From Synergistota bacterium (GTDB taxonomy: Bacteria > Synergistota > Synergistia > Synergistales > Synergistaceae), in NCBI GenBank assembly GCA_023450745.1, contig JAEXGR010000044.1, forward strand, positions 1-64,000: DNA of 64,000 nucleotides. Direction: 5' to 3'. This document shows positions 32,471 to 41,675 of the stretch, piece after piece (position 1 is the first letter of the stretch; each line of letters begins with the position of its first letter). Under the pieces are notes generated by a model. The model was given only the letters and a program-made list of their open reading frames with translations. It was not told the origin of the DNA and did no database searches. Position numbers and translations under genes: made by a program.

Positions 32471-34360
32471 ATGGCACGTTTTTCAACACCGGAGGGTAAA
32501 AGCTACGAGGCGGAGAGCGCGACAGTACGTCAGCTGCTCGATACATGGCATTTAAAGAAGGCGGTCGGCGCCACCGTCGGCGGCGAACCCGCCGACTGCG
32601 ATAAAGTATTCACGGAGGATACGGTCTTTACGCCGCTCTTTCCCGACAGCGAGGAGGGGCTTCACATGCTGCGCCATTCGACGGCTCACCTTCTCGCGCA
32701 CGCCGTGCTGCGTCTCTACCCGGAGGCCAAGTTCGGCATCGGCCCCGCGATAAAAGACGGTTTCTATTACGATATCCGCTTCCCGAAGCCGATCTCGGAG
32801 GACGACCTGCCGAAGATCGAAGCCGAGATGCGCCGGATATCGCAGGAGAAGATCCCGCTTGTGCGCAGCGAACTCACCAAAGAGGCGGCGGTGAAGAAAT
32901 TCGCCGCGATGGGCGAGGACCTCAAAGTCGAGCTTATCGAGGGCATCGAGGGAGAGGCGCTCTCCGTCTACGCCGAGGGCGACTTTGTGGACTTCTGCCG
33001 CGGTCCGCACGTGCCGCACACCGGCTGCTGCAAGTTCTTCAAACTGCTCTCGCTTGCGGGAGCCTATTGGCACGGCGATGAGAAGAACGAAATGCTCACG
33101 CGCATCTACGGCACGGCTTTCGGCTCGGAGGACGAGCTTAAGGCCTACCTGCGCCGCCTTGAAGAGGCGAAGGCGCGCGACCACCGCAAGCTCGGCAAAG
33201 AGCTTGACCTCTTTTCGATTCACAACGAGGGCCCCGGCTTCCCCTTCTTCCACCCGAAGGGCATGGTCATTATGAATACCCTTCAGGCCTTCTGGCGCAA
33301 AGAGCATACCAAACGCGGCTACGTGGAGATTAAGACGCCGATGATCCTCGACCGTTCGCTCTGGCTCCAGTCTGGGCACTGGGACCACTATAAGGAGAAT
33401 ATGTACTTCACGGAGATCGACGAAGCGCCGTTCGCCGTGAAGCCGATGAACTGCCCCGGCGGCATCCTCGTCTACAAAAACGATATCCACAGCTACCGCG
33501 AACTGCCGCTGCGCATGGCGGAGCTCGGCTTCGTTCACCGTCACGAACGCTCTGGCGCGCTGCACGGCCTTATGCGTGTGCGCGCCTTCACGCAGGACGA
33601 CGCGCACATCTACTGCACGCCGGAGCAGATCAAGGATGAGATAAAGGCGATCATGGAGCTTGACCGCTACGTCTATCAGGACGTCTTCGGCTTCAAATAC
33701 TACGTGGAGCTTTCAACACGCCCCGAAGATTCGATGGGCGACCCGAAGCTCTGGGATCTCGCCGAGCAGTGCCTGCAAGAGGCGCTGGAGGAGACGAATA
33801 CGCCCTATAAGCTCAACCCCGGCGACGGCGCTTTCTACGGCCCGAAGATAGATTTTCATCTTGAGGACTGTATCGGCCGTACCTGGCAGTGCGGAACGAT
33901 TCAGCTTGACTTCCAGATGCCCGAAAAGTTCGACATGACCTACATCGGTAAGGACGGCGCGGAGCACCGCCCCGTCATGCTCCACCGGACCGTCCTCGGC
34001 AGCCTGGAGCGCTTCATGGGCATCCTCATTGAAAACTACGCGGGCGCTTTCCCCTACTGGCTGGCCCCCGTCCAGGCGAAGCTGCTGCCCGTCGCCGCCG
34101 ACTATCTGCCTTACGCCGAAGAGGTGGCGAAACGCCTTAAGGAGCGGGATATCCGCGTGGAGATCGATTCCCGCGACGAAAAACTCGGCAAGAAGATCCG
34201 TGACGCGCAGCTTCAGAAGATCCCCTACATGCTTGTCATCGGCGCCAAAGAGGCCGAAAACGGCACGCTCGCCGTCCGCGAACGGCGGGAGGGCGACCTT
34301 GGCTCAATGACTTTCGAGGAGTTCTTAGCGCAGACAAAGACAGAGTTTAATCCGCTGTAG
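32471..34360 (+). CDS. thrS: Threonyl-tRNA synthetase
   Basis: Charges tRNA-Thr. The 629-residue chain has an N-terminal TGS domain (about 1-60), the editing domain with HSTAHLLAHAV and later DFCRGPHVPHTGCCKFFKL (zinc-like His/Cys set, about 70-220), and the class II catalytic core: motif 1 around FWRKEHTKRGYVEIKTPMI, motif 2 FVHRHERSGALHGLMRVRAF, motif 3 HRTVLGSLERFMGILIE, with zinc ligand Cys in MNCPGG. The C-terminal anticodon domain begins at about 530. Expression is controlled by the T-box leader directly upstream. AAAGGAGGAG precedes the ATG. Confidence 0.97.
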   Translation: MARFSTPEGKSYEAESATVRQLLDTWHLKKAVGATVGGEPADCDKVFTEDTVFTPLFPDSEEGLHMLRHSTAHLLAHAVLRLYPEAKFGIGPAIKDGFYYDIRFPKPISEDDLPKIEAEMRRISQEKIPLVRSELTKEAAVKKFAAMGEDLKVELIEGIEGEALSVYAEGDFVDFCRGPHVPHTGCCKFFKLLSLAGAYWHGDEKNEMLTRIYGTAFGSEDELKAYLRRLEEAKARDHRKLGKELDLFSIHNEGPGFPFFHPKGMVIMNTLQAFWRKEHTKRGYVEIKTPMILDRSLWLQSGHWDHYKENMYFTEIDEAPFAVKPMNCPGGILVYKNDIHSYRELPLRMAELGFVHRHERSGALHGLMRVRAFTQDDAHIYCTPEQIKDEIKAIMELDRYVYQDVFGFKYYVELSTRPEDSMGDPKLWDLAEQCLQEALEETNTPYKLNPGDGAFYGPKIDFHLEDCIGRTWQCGTIQLDFQMPEKFDMTYIGKDGAEHRPVMLHRTVLGSLERFMGILIENYAGAFPYWLAPVQAKLLPVAADYLPYAEEVAKRLKERDIRVEIDSRDEKLGKKIRDAQLQKIPYMLVIGAKEAENGTLAVRERREGDLGSMTFEEFLAQTKTEFNPL

Positions 34361-34388
34361 AGCAAAAGATAACAACCGCTTTAAAGAT

Positions 34389-34430
34389 GAGCAGCCAGAG
34401 GCGTCACGACGCCTCCGGCCGCTCATTTTT
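34389..34430 (+). terminator. Strong intrinsic terminator after thrS
   Basis: GAGCAGCCAGAGGCGT pairs with ACGCCTCCGGCCGCTC (two mismatches) and is followed by ATTTTT. Confidence 0.88.
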
Positions 34431-34561
34431 CATTTAAAGGGCCTGCCGCGTTTGCCCTGGCGGATAAGCAAATAAAAGGCGAAACCGCTGGAAGTAATGA
34501 TAAAATATAGGCGATGGCATTGACAAAGAGGCATTTGAATAACTCAAGGAGGCGAAATGCA

Positions 34562-35644
34562 ATGACATATAAGATCATGGTGCTCAACACCGGTTCGACC
34601 TCGACTAAAATGGCGGTCTACTTTGACGGCCGGAAAATGGTCCAGAAAGAATTTGAACACACGAAGGAGTTCCTTGAAAAATATCCCTATATGTCGGACC
34701 AGCTGCCGATGCGGCAGGAGCTTGCCGACGACTTCATGAAGGAAGCCTCCGCCGAATACGGGGCCTTTGACGCGATCGTCGCGCGCGGCGGGATACTGCC
34801 GCCGATACACGCGGGCGGATATGAGATAAACGACGTGATGGTGGACTATCTGCTCAACGTCTGCGCGGAGGAGCACGCCTCGAACGTCGCCGCCTGCATC
34901 GCCTTTGAGCTGCGGCGGAAGTATGACATCACGCACGCCTACATCTATGACGGCATCTCGACGGACGAGCTTGAGCCGCTCGCCCGCATCAGCGGCATCC
35001 CCGATATGCCGCGCGTCTCCGTGACCCACTGCCTCAACATGCGCGCGACGGCGCACCGCGCGGCGGCGGAGATGGGGCGTCCCTACGGCGACTGCACCTT
35101 CATCGTCGCCCATCTCGGAGGCGGCATCTCGATGTCGCTGCACAAGCAGGGGCGCATCGTCGACGTGGTCGGAGACGACGAGGGGCCTTTCTCGCCGGAA
35201 CGCGCCGGCGGCCAGCAGGTGATCCAGCTGATAAAATACCTGGTGAGGAAAAATAAGACGGATATGCGCGACAAGCTGCGCGTCATGCGCGGCGACAGCG
35301 GCCTTTTTGGATACCTCGGCACGAGCGACGCGCGCCGTGTGGAAAAAATGATCGCCGCGGGCGACGAAAAGGCGAAGCTGGTCTATGAGGCGATGGCGCT
35401 GCAAATTTCCAAATTCATCGCGAACCTTGCCGCTTCGGCCTGCGGCCGGGCGGACGCGGTCATCCTAACCGGCGGGCTCGCCCATTCCCGGACGCTCACC
35501 GACGAAATAAAGCGCCGCATCGGCTTTATCGCCCCGGTGAGGCTCTATCCCGGGGAGAACGAAATGGAGTCGCTCGCGCACGGAGCCTATCGGATACTCA
35601 AGGGCGAGGAGCGGGCGCGCGTCTTCCGATACGGCGGCAAATAA
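34562..35644 (+). CDS. buk: Butyrate kinase
   Basis: Interconverts butyrate/ATP and butyryl-phosphate/ADP; also acts on branched short acids. The 360-residue product belongs to the acetokinase fold: phosphate loop VLNTGSTSTKMAVYFDG, then FIVAHLGGGISMSLHKQGR and VILTGGLAHSRTL near the C-terminus, all standard for Buk. ATG 34562 is preceded by AAGGAGG at ten bases; the frame opens earlier without a site. No phosphotransbutyrylase is adjacent, so the acyl-phosphate source is elsewhere. Suggests ATP-forming acid fermentation. Confidence 0.92.
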   Translation: MTYKIMVLNTGSTSTKMAVYFDGRKMVQKEFEHTKEFLEKYPYMSDQLPMRQELADDFMKEASAEYGAFDAIVARGGILPPIHAGGYEINDVMVDYLLNVCAEEHASNVAACIAFELRRKYDITHAYIYDGISTDELEPLARISGIPDMPRVSVTHCLNMRATAHRAAAEMGRPYGDCTFIVAHLGGGISMSLHKQGRIVDVVGDDEGPFSPERAGGQQVIQLIKYLVRKNKTDMRDKLRVMRGDSGLFGYLGTSDARRVEKMIAAGDEKAKLVYEAMALQISKFIANLAASACGRADAVILTGGLAHSRTLTDEIKRRIGFIAPVRLYPGENEMESLAHGAYRILKGEERARVFRYGGK

Positions 35645-35749
35645 CGGCCCAGGGGCGCGGCTTTGCGGATTTGGCGGCGAACCTATTGCGCCGATTTGAA
35701 AAACATTATAGGATAAGTGAAATAATTCAACGCGAACAGGGGACGGTCA

Positions 35750-36538
35750 ATGAAAGCATCGCTTATCCAGTTGGAAATAAAAGAGACGGAACCGCGCGAG
35801 GAGCTCGTTGAGCGCGTCTTCGGCCTGCTTGACGCCTGTCGGGGCTCCGATATCATCGTGCTTCCCGAACTGTGGCACATCGGCATCCTCAGCTACCGGA
35901 CGATCTGGAACTTCGCGGAGGAAAAGGACGGCCCGCTTATGCGCCGGATCTCGGACAAGGCCCGGGAGCTGGGCGCTTTCATTCATTGCGGGAGCTTCGT
36001 CCATAAAGACGGGGATAAAATTTTCAATACCAGCATCCTCTTCGACCGCAAGGGCACGGACATTGCGGAATACCGTAAAATACACCTCTTCTCCTGCTAC
36101 GGGCGCGAGGCGGATTCTTTTACGCACGGCACGGAACCCACGGTGGTCGATACCGAATTCGGACGTCTGGGACTGGCCGTCTGTTACGACATCAGGTTTC
36201 CCGAACTCTTCCGCGCGATGACGCTCGGCATGGGCGCGGAGATATTCATCGTTCCCGCCGCCTGGCCTTATCCGCGCGCCGAGGCTTTCAGGATGCTCAA
36301 CAGAGTGCGCGCGATGGAGAATTCCGCCTACCTGCTGTCCTGCAACCTGACCGGCCCCTACAAACACCTGACGATGGTAGGGGAGAGCGGCATCGTCGAC
36401 CCGTGGGGGGAGATGGTGACGGAGGTTATCCCTGGAGAGGGGATCGTACAAGGAGAGATATTCTCGGAGACCGTGCGCCAGACCCGCCGCGAGTTCCCAG
36501 TTTTTGACGACGTGAGGATGATCGGCTCCGTCCTTTAG
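35750..36538 (+). CDS. Carbon-nitrogen hydrolase (nitrilase superfamily)
   Basis: A 262-residue amidase of the nitrilase superfamily. The Glu-Lys-Cys triad is visible: Glu in IIVLPELWHIG, Lys in EYRKIHLFS, Cys in GLAVCYDIRFPELFR. The size and motif spacing match omega-amidase/YafV and NitFhit-type members, which hydrolyse deaminated glutamine or glutathione products. The exact substrate cannot be read from sequence. Its stop overlaps the 3' end of the convergent AAA+ gene by four bases. Confidence 0.88.
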   Translation: MKASLIQLEIKETEPREELVERVFGLLDACRGSDIIVLPELWHIGILSYRTIWNFAEEKDGPLMRRISDKARELGAFIHCGSFVHKDGDKIFNTSILFDRKGTDIAEYRKIHLFSCYGREADSFTHGTEPTVVDTEFGRLGLAVCYDIRFPELFRAMTLGMGAEIFIVPAAWPYPRAEAFRMLNRVRAMENSAYLLSCNLTGPYKHLTMVGESGIVDPWGEMVTEVIPGEGIVQGEIFSETVRQTRREFPVFDDVRMIGSVL

Positions 36539-37665
36539 CGGCGCAGAGCCTCGTCCAGAAGCCTCTCCGATATTTTTTCGCGCACGAGGCGTTGGATGCC
36601 GCGCACGCCGTCGCCGCCGCTTACGAGCGGCCTGAGGGAGTCGCGGAGCTCTTCTTCGGCGACGATTTGCCGCTCGCTCTCCGTGAGCTCTTTCACCGCC
36701 TCGCGGCATCTCTTTTCCAGAATGACGCCGAGCGCCTCGTCCGTAAGCGGCCGGAACTCCAGCACCGCGTCAAAACGCGCGAAGAGCGGCGCCCCGAGCC
36801 GTTCCTTCGCCTCTTCGGCGGAGGCGTAGTTTGAGGTGCAGATGATGACGGCGTCCTTTACCTCGGCGCGATAATTGCGGTCCTCATATATCCCTTCGTC
36901 GAACAGCTGATAAAAGGCGCTGTGGAAAAGAGGATTAGGCTTGTCAAATTCGTCGAACAGGATGACGGAGGACTCTCGCTCCATCAGGTCTTTAGCCAGA
37001 GAATCGCCGGTGTGGCGGCCGCCGAAGAGGTAGGGGGCGAACTCGTTGCTGTGGAACATCGAGAACTGCCGGCGGAACAACTTCTGCCCGACCACCTCGC
37101 TGAGATACTTCGCCGTTTCCGACTTGCCGACGCCCGTGGGGCCGTAAAAGAGCAGTACCAGCGGCTTGGACAATTTCTTCGCCGCCAGCGGATAGAGGGC
37201 GGTGAGAAGCCGCCGCTTGACGTTATCCTGGCCGATGATGACCTGTGAGTACTCTTGGTTTATCCGCTTGAGGCCCTCAAACCCCAGCGTCTTATATTCG
37301 TGCTTTATCACCTTCACGCGGCTGTGCATATTTCTGAACTGCGCCGCGAGCTGTGCCGGGGGATTTTGCAGATAGAGCGCTTCGACCTCGAACTGGTCGA
37401 TGAAGCTTAGAAAGGAATGCAGAGCGCTCTCGCTGATGGAGGCGTATTGCTCCGAATAGGCGACGAGGCAGGGGATGACGAGCCGCTCCTCTTGTTTATC
37501 CGAGGGGTCGCCGGCGCGTTTGCTCTGTATCTTAAAGGTATGTTCCCGCATCTTCTTGTCGCTGTATATAGCGAGTTCGCTGATCGTCGTCAGCGCCTTG
37601 TTCCTTGGAAGGCGGCGCTTGAAATTATATTTGGGGCCGTAGAAGAAAACGATCTTTTTCAGCAT
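36535..37665 (-). CDS. AAA+ ATPase (ClpA/B C-terminal-like)
   Basis: A 376-residue protein with one AAA+ module. An N-terminal domain of about 130 residues is unfamiliar. Then come Walker A LLFYGPTGVGKSETAKYLS, Walker B SSVILFDEFDKPN, sensor 1 VIICTSNYAS and a ClpB-like small C-terminal domain (about 300-376, with GVRGIQRLVRE). It is like the second half of ClpB/ClpX-type unfoldases but stands alone, with no protease partner nearby. Start ATG 37665 has AAAGGA nine bases upstream; the ATG three codons earlier lies on that site. Role unknown, perhaps remodelling a specific complex. Confidence 0.8.
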   Translation of the reverse strand: MLKKIVFFYGPKYNFKRRLPRNKALTTISELAIYSDKKMREHTFKIQSKRAGDPSDKQEERLVIPCLVAYSEQYASISESALHSFLSFIDQFEVEALYLQNPPAQLAAQFRNMHSRVKVIKHEYKTLGFEGLKRINQEYSQVIIGQDNVKRRLLTALYPLAAKKLSKPLVLLFYGPTGVGKSETAKYLSEVVGQKLFRRQFSMFHSNEFAPYLFGGRHTGDSLAKDLMERESSVILFDEFDKPNPLFHSAFYQLFDEGIYEDRNYRAEVKDAVIICTSNYASAEEAKERLGAPLFARFDAVLEFRPLTDEALGVILEKRCREAVKELTESERQIVAEEELRDSLRPLVSGGDGVRGIQRLVREKISERLLDEALRR

Positions 37666-37758
37666 TTGAATCATTCCTTTGTGAATACAATCTCTAAAAA
37701 TAAACTATAAAAGCCTGTAAATAATATCTAGTTTAGTCTGAGTAATCTGAAAATTGTG

Positions 37759-37787
37759 TTGACAATATCACTAACTAGTGTTATTCT
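37759..37787 (+). promoter_or_regulatory. marR promoter with embedded operator
   Basis: TTGACA at 37759-37764, 17-base spacer, TATTCT at 37782-37787. The spacer contains the inverted repeat CACTA-AC-TAGTG (37769-37780), so the regulator should repress its own transcription. Confidence 0.75.
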
Positions 37788-37845
37788 ACCGCTAACGGAA
37801 GATAAGTCAATCCACAGAAAACTAAATAGAGATGAGGGGTTTGAA

Positions 37846-38265
37846 ATGGACTCCAAAGACAGATTGAACGGCAAACTCATCATCGCGCTGGGAAGGACCT
37901 ATCGCAACGCGCACCGAAGTTCTAATGAGCTGTTCCGTGAGAATGGACTGACTTTGCCGCAGTTTACGGTACTTGAGCTTCTTTATAACAGGGGAGAGCA
38001 GACGATACAGCAGATAATCGACAAAGTGCTCTCCAGCAGCGGCAATATCACGGTGGTGGTAAGGAATCTGGAACAGATGGGACTGGCTTACCGCCGTGAT
38101 AATCCAAACGACAGGCGTTCGTATCTTATCGGAATAACTCAAAAAGGCAAGGAACTGATGGACGTTACCTTTGTAAAACACATGTCCAATCTTGCCGAGG
38201 CTTTTTCAAAACTGACGACGAAAGAAAAAGAACAGGTCGTCTCTATACTGAAGAAATTGCGATAA
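37846..38265 (+). CDS. MarR-family transcriptional regulator
   Basis: A 139-residue winged-helix regulator. The recognition region reads LTLPQFTVLELLYNRGEQTI, SSSGNITVVVRNLEQMGLAYR and a wing DNPNDRRSYLIGITQKGKEL, standard for MarR proteins that sense phenolic or aromatic acids. ATG 37846 follows GAGGGGTTTGAA; the frame open from 37756 begins before the promoter. An operator with near-identical sequence lies in its own promoter, again 43 bases after its stop, and a third time in the CoA-transferase gene, so it likely controls the whole catabolic operon. Confidence 0.9.
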   Translation: MDSKDRLNGKLIIALGRTYRNAHRSSNELFRENGLTLPQFTVLELLYNRGEQTIQQIIDKVLSSSGNITVVVRNLEQMGLAYRRDNPNDRRSYLIGITQKGKELMDVTFVKHMSNLAEAFSKLTTKEKEQVVSILKKLR

Positions 38266-38304
38266 AAAGAGCCTCCGGGCCTTTATATAGTTTTGTTTAA
38301 AGAA

Positions 38305-38321
38305 ATATCACTAATTAGTGA
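38305..38321 (+). promoter_or_regulatory. MarR operator upstream of the CoA-ligase gene
   Basis: ATATCACTAATTAGTGA contains the perfect 14-bp palindrome TCACTAATTAGTGA (38308-38321). It differs from the marR operator at one position. No clean -35/-10 pair was found next to it. Confidence 0.7.
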
Positions 38322-38480
38322 CATTTCACCGATGTTACCTGCTTAAAAATAAAAAAGACAGAGGTGATGCGGTGCGGCTTATTCTCGGTTAAGGCAGTAA
38401 GTGAATTTTTCCACGGGGTGCAGAAAACCACACAGCCACGCAGAAACAAAATGTACCACTTATTTGAACGGAGGGTAATC

Positions 38481-40193
38481 ATGCTAGAACATTGGACAGC
38501 TTATCAACCCGAACTCGCAAAGTCTTATGAAGAAAAAGGCTACTGGAAGACAGAGAACTTTTCACAGGTCTTCGATAATATTGCGGAACGTTTCTGGAAC
38601 CGCGAAGCCCTCGTCGGCGGCGAGCAGCGCTTCACCTATGGAGAGCTCAAAAAAGGTTCCGACCGCCTTGCCCTGCACTTTCTGAAGATGGGGCTTAAGC
38701 ATGAAGATCGCATAATCATCCAGCTGACAAACATACCCGAGTTTGTTTTTATCTACCTCGCGCTACAGAAAATCGGCGTCATCCCCGTCATGTGCCTGGC
38801 ACAGCACAGATATACGGAAATCTCGCAGATTGCGGCAAAGGCAAAAGCGGTCGGGTATATTATACCCGGTTTTGCGAATAAATATAACTATGCAGAATTA
38901 GTAGATCAGGTGGCCGCGGAGCTGCCATGCATGAAATATAAGATGATCGCCGGGCTCAACCAGGAGATTCCCGCGGGATACCTTTATGTCAACGACCTTC
39001 TCGCGGCTCCCGCGGAGGGCGAGAACGACCCCGCCCTGCTGAAGAAGTACCTGCCCGACCCGCACGACGTCTGCATCCTGCTGCTTTCCGGCGGCACGAC
39101 CGGCATTCCGAAGCTCATCCCGCGCGAATACAACGCCTACCGCTATGTCGCGGAGGAATCGAGCCGCGAACTTGGCTATAACATGTACACAGTGCAGCTT
39201 GCGGTGGCACCCGTAGCGCACAACATGGTCTTAGCTGCGCCCGGCATACAGGGAGCCTTCGCCTTTGGCGGCAAGGTCGTCATGGGCACCTCCCCGCGCA
39301 CGGAAGATATCTGCAAACTGATCGAAAAAGAAAAAATCACCCACATTCCGATGGTCCCGGCGATGATCATCAACATGCTGAACTTTGAGGATCGGAGCAA
39401 GTACGACCTTTCGTCATGGAAGATCGTCATCAACGGCGGCTCTAAGATCGAGCCCGTCGTCGCCGCCCGCGTATATCCCGAACTCGGCTGCCGCCTGATA
39501 TCACAGTTTGGCATGTCAGAGGGAACCATCACGCAGACGAGCCTCTTCGACACCGACGAGGTCACCTATAACACGATCGGCCTGCCGGTCTCGCCCGCCG
39601 ACGAATGGAAGATTATCGACAAGGACAACGGCGAGCTGATCGCGGAGAGCGTTCACGACGGCAGCGCCATCTTCCGCGGCGAGACGGAGCGCCCGGGAGA
39701 GATCATCTTCCGCGGCCCCTATACGATTCGCGGCTACTATGACGCCCCCGACCATAACAAGAAGGCCTTCACCGAGGACGGATTCTACCGTTCAGGAGAC
39801 CTCGCGGCGATGCACAAAAGCGGCAAGGGCTTCGTCATCATGGGACGCATCAAGGACGCCATCAACCGCGGCGGCGAGAAGTTCAGCTGCGAAGAGGTTG
39901 AAAACCTTGTCCTGAAACATGAAAAGATACACGACGCGGCGCTGGTGCCGATGCCGGACCACGTGCTCGGCGAAAAGGCCTGCCTGTTCGTCTCCATGAG
40001 GAGCCCCGAGGATACCATCACCCTGAAAGAGATCGTTGAATTCCTCACCGGCAAGCTCGCGAAGTTCAAGCTGCCCGAGCGCCTTGAGATCCGCGACGAC
40101 CTGCCGCATACGAACATCGGCAAGGTCAAGAAGGAAGAGCTCCGCGCCGAGATCTACGCGATCATGGCGGAAGAGGAAAAAAATAAGGCATAA
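38481..40193 (+). CDS. EntE-like AMP-dependent aryl/acyl-CoA ligase
   Basis: A 570-residue acyl-adenylate enzyme that should activate a carboxylic acid with ATP and CoA. AMP-loop: LLLSGGTTGIPKLIPRE; A5-type GMSEGTITQTS; A8 GRIKDAINRGGEKFSCEE; catalytic Lys near the end in NIGKVKKEELR. It resembles dihydroxybenzoate-AMP ligases, including the VAHNMVLAAPG segment, where the HN pair lines up with the aryl-acid pocket of EntE/DhbE. That points to a hydroxy-aryl or cyclic acid. No aryl carrier protein is nearby, so the acceptor is probably CoA. ATG 38481 has GGAGGG upstream. First gene of the MarR-controlled operon. Confidence 0.83.
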   Translation: MLEHWTAYQPELAKSYEEKGYWKTENFSQVFDNIAERFWNREALVGGEQRFTYGELKKGSDRLALHFLKMGLKHEDRIIIQLTNIPEFVFIYLALQKIGVIPVMCLAQHRYTEISQIAAKAKAVGYIIPGFANKYNYAELVDQVAAELPCMKYKMIAGLNQEIPAGYLYVNDLLAAPAEGENDPALLKKYLPDPHDVCILLLSGGTTGIPKLIPREYNAYRYVAEESSRELGYNMYTVQLAVAPVAHNMVLAAPGIQGAFAFGGKVVMGTSPRTEDICKLIEKEKITHIPMVPAMIINMLNFEDRSKYDLSSWKIVINGGSKIEPVVAARVYPELGCRLISQFGMSEGTITQTSLFDTDEVTYNTIGLPVSPADEWKIIDKDNGELIAESVHDGSAIFRGETERPGEIIFRGPYTIRGYYDAPDHNKKAFTEDGFYRSGDLAAMHKSGKGFVIMGRIKDAINRGGEKFSCEEVENLVLKHEKIHDAALVPMPDHVLGEKACLFVSMRSPEDTITLKEIVEFLTGKLAKFKLPERLEIRDDLPHTNIGKVKKEELRAEIYAIMAEEEKNKA

Positions 40194-40229
40194 CCCGGGC
40201 ACTTCCCTGTCCGGCCACCCATAAAACAC

Positions 40230-40252
40230 GTGAAGGGCTTTTTGCCCTTCAC
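40230..40252 (+). promoter_or_regulatory. Hairpin between ligase and reductase genes
   Basis: GTGAAGGGC pairs exactly with GCCCTTCAC over a five-T loop. There is no T-run after it, so it is more likely an mRNA stability or processing stem than a terminator. Confidence 0.45.
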
Positions 40253-40283
40253 ACCCCTATTAAAAAATTGGAGGAATAATTCC

Positions 40284-41387
40284 ATGAAAATATTAGAGCC
40301 CGTAAAATTCAGAAACCTTGAACTCAAAAACCGCCTCGTATGGCTTCCCGCCGTCACCTGCCTCGCCGACGAAGTCGGTTTTGTCACCGACCCGCTTATC
40401 GAACGCCACGTGGCGCGCGCCAAGGGCGGCTTCGGCCTCATCGATGTCGAGGCCTGCGGCGTCCTTGACCGGAAGAGCCCGAACCTGCTCCGCATCTGCG
40501 ATGACAAGTTCATCCCCGGACTCAAGGAAATGACGGACGCCGTGCACGCCGAGGGCTGCAAAATGACGGTCCAGCTCATCCATTATGTAAAGCAGTCGGT
40601 CCGTACGGGCTGGAAACAGGCCGTGGAAGACCTTACCTACGACGAGATAGAGACCTGCAAGCAGGAGTTCATCGACAGCACGGTAAGAGCGAGAAAGGCC
40701 GGGTTTGACGGCGTCGAGCTGCACGTGGCGCACGGCTATACGCTCTCTTCCTTCATCTCCCTGCTCAATAAGCGCACTGACAAGTACGGACGCGACACCG
40801 AGGGCCGCTGCCGTATCGTCACGGAGATCATGGAGGGCATCCGCAAAGAGGTCGGCGACGACTACTGCGTCGGCTGCCGCATTTCAGGCGAGGAGTTCGT
40901 CATGGGCGGCAACACGCTGAAGCAGACGACGGAGATCGCGCAGATATTCGCGCGCGCCGGCATGGACTTCATCAGCGTATCGGCCGGCGGCAAGACCGAA
41001 GACGGCCCCTGGTACACGGGATACAGCGGAAGCCGCTGCATGGCGACGGCCAACCTGCCCTACGGTTGCCACGTCTATCTCTCGGCCGGCATCAAAGACG
41101 CGCTGCGCGAAATCGGCTCCGACATCCCCGTCATCGCCTCCGGCAAGATCAAGGATCTCAAGCACGGCGAAGAGATATTTGAAGCCGGCAAGGCCGACCT
41201 GATCGGCGTCTGCCGCCCGGCGCTCGCCGATCCCGAGTGGATCACGAAGCAGGTCGAGGGACGCGAAAAAGAGATCATCAAGTGCATATACTGCAACGGT
41301 TGCTTAGTGCGCGACCAGAAGCACGAAGCCGTAAACTGCGTGATCGCGGACAAGATCGCCGAGCGCAAGGCCGCCCAGCAGCATTAG
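40284..41387 (+). CDS. Old Yellow Enzyme-family NADH:flavin oxidoreductase with Fe-S motif
   Basis: A 367-residue TIM-barrel flavoenzyme of the enoate/2,4-dienoyl-CoA reductase group (BaiCD/BaiH, FadH). FMN and substrate motifs: VKFRNLELKNRLVW, TVQLIHYVKQ, GFDGVELHVAHGYTLSSF followed by NKRTDKYG. The C-terminus holds CIYCNGCLVRDQKHEAVNC, a C-x2-C-x2-C-x11-C set like the [4Fe-4S] site of FadH, but the usual C-terminal FAD/NAD domain is absent. Electrons must come from a separate partner. It probably reduces an alpha,beta-unsaturated or dienoyl-CoA made after the upstream ligase. GGAGGAATAATTCC precedes ATG 40284. Confidence 0.87.
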   Translation: MKILEPVKFRNLELKNRLVWLPAVTCLADEVGFVTDPLIERHVARAKGGFGLIDVEACGVLDRKSPNLLRICDDKFIPGLKEMTDAVHAEGCKMTVQLIHYVKQSVRTGWKQAVEDLTYDEIETCKQEFIDSTVRARKAGFDGVELHVAHGYTLSSFISLLNKRTDKYGRDTEGRCRIVTEIMEGIRKEVGDDYCVGCRISGEEFVMGGNTLKQTTEIAQIFARAGMDFISVSAGGKTEDGPWYTGYSGSRCMATANLPYGCHVYLSAGIKDALREIGSDIPVIASGKIKDLKHGEEIFEAGKADLIGVCRPALADPEWITKQVEGREKEIIKCIYCNGCLVRDQKHEAVNCVIADKIAERKAAQQH

Positions 41388-41574
41388 GCCGGCGGGACGC
41401 GTTCCCGCGAACACGCGGCGGCAGGATGAAATTTAACGATACCGTTTATACGGAAATATAACGGACGCGCGAAGCTGACGGACAGTCGCCCGCAAGGCGC
41501 ACATCGCCTGTTTTAACGCCGGCGGCAAATCGGCTGGGAGGCCGGCGAAGCGCGGAAGCTCTATTACGGAACCG

Positions 41575-41628
41575 GCGAACCAGCGGGGGAAGCGCGACTT
41601 CTTTGGGAAGCGCTCCCCTCTGGTTCGC
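41575..41628 (+). repeat. Large hairpin upstream of the permease gene
   Basis: GCGAACCAG (41575-41583) pairs exactly with CTGGTTCGC (41620-41628), with a second inner helix of GGGG...GCGC type. No T-run. The rest of the 290-base gap 41388-41675 shows nothing more. Confidence 0.5.
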
Positions 41629-41675
41629 GAAATTCCGCGAGTAAAACGGCATCAGCAAGGGAAGGGAGGCAGGCT

